Origin: an uncultured Actinomycetes bacterium
GTDB taxonomy: Bacteria > Actinomycetota > Actinomycetes > S36-B12
NCBI GenBank assembly: GCA_903918595.1
Contig: CAIXFB010000284.1
Span: forward strand, 1-17,951
DNA length: 17,951 nt
Reading direction: 5' to 3'
Under the pieces are notes generated by a model. The model saw nothing but the letters and a program-made list of their open reading frames with translations, made no database searches and had not been told where the DNA came from. Positions 17,379-17,951 of this stretch are shown here, one piece after another. The translations under genes were made by a program, and so were the position numbers. The stretch's first letter is position 1, and each line of letters starts with the position of its first letter.

Positions 17379-17951
17379 CGCGCTAGTCGATAGCGCCCTG
17401 ATCTCAACTGTTCGACGAGACCATCGCTCAACAGACTCGACAACGCACGATCGGCCTGCTCCTCGTCGACCTCGGGCGGGCGAAGCTGTACGCGAGATTG
17501 TGACGTTGTGGCAACGCGGAGTGTGGCCATGATCGCCCCGCGCACCTGGCGGTCACTGCCTGCGAACGTTGCTTGGCCGCGGGGCCGATCAGCATTTTGC
17601 GGGCGCCCCTCGCGATGCCATGCGCAGGCTCGCTGCACGGGACAGCTTGTGCACTGGGGGTTGGTTGCGGTGCACACCACCGCCCCGAGCTCCATCGACG
17701 CTGCTGCCCACGCCGCGCTGGCTGCGGCATCACGAGGGGCTAGCCGCTCGGCAAGTTCACGTTCAATTCGTGAGATGCCATTACCCGGATGGGCCTGGCC
17801 AAGGAAAGCCCGGCTGAGCACCCTTCGCACATTGACGTCCAGCACCAGTGCGCGCTCACCGAATGCGAAAGCCAGGACTGCGGCGGCTGTGTAATCCCCC
17901 ACGCCGGGCAGGCTGCGCAGATCCGAGTAATTGGCAGGCACCTGCCCTGAA
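17375..17951 (-). CDS. mutY: A/G-specific adenine glycosylase, 5' end outside window
   Basis: Removes adenine mispaired with 8-oxoguanine in base excision repair. The visible C-terminal part shows the helix-hairpin-helix LPGVGDYTAAAVLAFAFG, the catalytic aspartate in LDVNVRRVLSR, and the [4Fe-4S] loop C-x6-C-x2-C-x5-C (CTATNPQCTSCPVQRAC). A short C-terminal region ending in a winged-helix-like DGLVEQLRSGRYRLAR follows. The frame is open to the right edge. The GTG at 17941 codes for the valine of the conserved GxVPxxY segment and is not a start. The C terminus is the short actinobacterial form rather than the longer MutT-like domain of E. coli MutY. It converges on the clpC operon with a 4-bp stop overlap. 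Confidence 0.95.
   Translation of the reverse strand, partial: SGQVPANYSDLRSLPGVGDYTAAAVLAFAFGERALVLDVNVRRVLSRAFLGQAHPGNGISRIERELAERLAPRDAAASAAWAAASMELGAVVCTATNPQCTSCPVQRACAWHREGRPQNADRPRGQATFAGSDRQVRGAIMATLRVATTSQSRVQLRPPEVDEEQADRALSSLLSDGLVEQLRSGRYRLAR
17380..17396. terminator. candidate hairpin at the clpC operon / mutY junction
   Basis: GCGCTA, a 5-nt loop (GTCGA), then TAGCGC form a perfect 6-bp stem beginning 2 nt after the stop of the membrane-protein gene. It lies within the last codons of mutY. No T-tract follows. It partly overlaps a 10-bp palindrome TAGCGCGCTA at 17376-17385. Confidence 0.33.

Noticed and set aside
17376..17385. Perfect palindrome TAGCGCGCTA as a regulator or attachment site
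   Set aside because: It is made of the last codons and stops of two overlapping genes and sits downstream of both, so a chance product of stop overlap is more likely.

Overview
The window is a compact stretch of chromosome from an actinobacterium. The evidence is the moderately high G+C (near 58-60 % by eye), frequent GTG/TTG starts, short or overlapping gene junctions, the actinobacterium-type families (DUF3180, ClpC followed by a short single-pass membrane protein and MutY, Rv2747-type ArgA) and the order folP-folB-folK-DUF3180 ... panC-nadB-nadC-coaX-lysS ... clpC-mutY. From memory, Streptomyces and relatives have a similar order. The lineage cannot be fixed below class level from the sequence alone. 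There are no tRNA or rRNA genes, mobile elements, CRISPR arrays or signs of recent transfer. The longest gap without a gene is about 173 bp.

Layout. (1) 2-2431, plus strand: the end of a folate operon (folP, cut by the left edge, then folB and folK), a four-helix membrane protein (DUF3180) and a small uncharacterised 94-residue protein. (2) 2449-3579, minus strand: an orphan complex I NuoD-like protein (NuoD2 type) with no other nuo gene nearby. (3) 3632-8674, plus strand: a tightly coupled cofactor operon of DUF2520 oxidoreductase, panC, nadB, nadC and coaX. (4) 8691-9374, minus strand: a HAD-family hydrolase with an unusual motif I. (5) 9437-11474, plus strand: lysS overlapping argA. (6) 11471-14206, minus strand: ppc. 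(7) 14380-17378, plus strand: clpC and a membrane-anchored protein. (8) 17375 to the right edge, minus strand: mutY, 5' end missing.

The genes jointly serve cofactor supply. FolP, FolB and FolK make the pterin part of folate. PanC and CoaX act either side of pantothenate on the way to CoA. NadB and NadC convert aspartate towards NAD. nadA, panB and panD are not in the window. LysS, ArgA and PEP carboxylase link to protein synthesis, arginine synthesis and oxaloacetate supply. ClpC is the unfoldase of the Clp protease and MutY repairs oxidised-guanine mispairs.

Most of the window is ordinary housekeeping DNA and I do not see a clearly new system. The points worth a second look are the NuoD2 protein with an altered quinone site, divergent from the DUF2520-panC operon across a 52-bp spacer with a central palindrome; a repeated -10-like box placed 6-8 nt before start codons, suggesting leaderless mRNAs; perfect hairpins of identical geometry (6-bp stem, 5-nt loop) at three of the four convergent gene junctions; and the HAD protein lacking the usual second aspartate.
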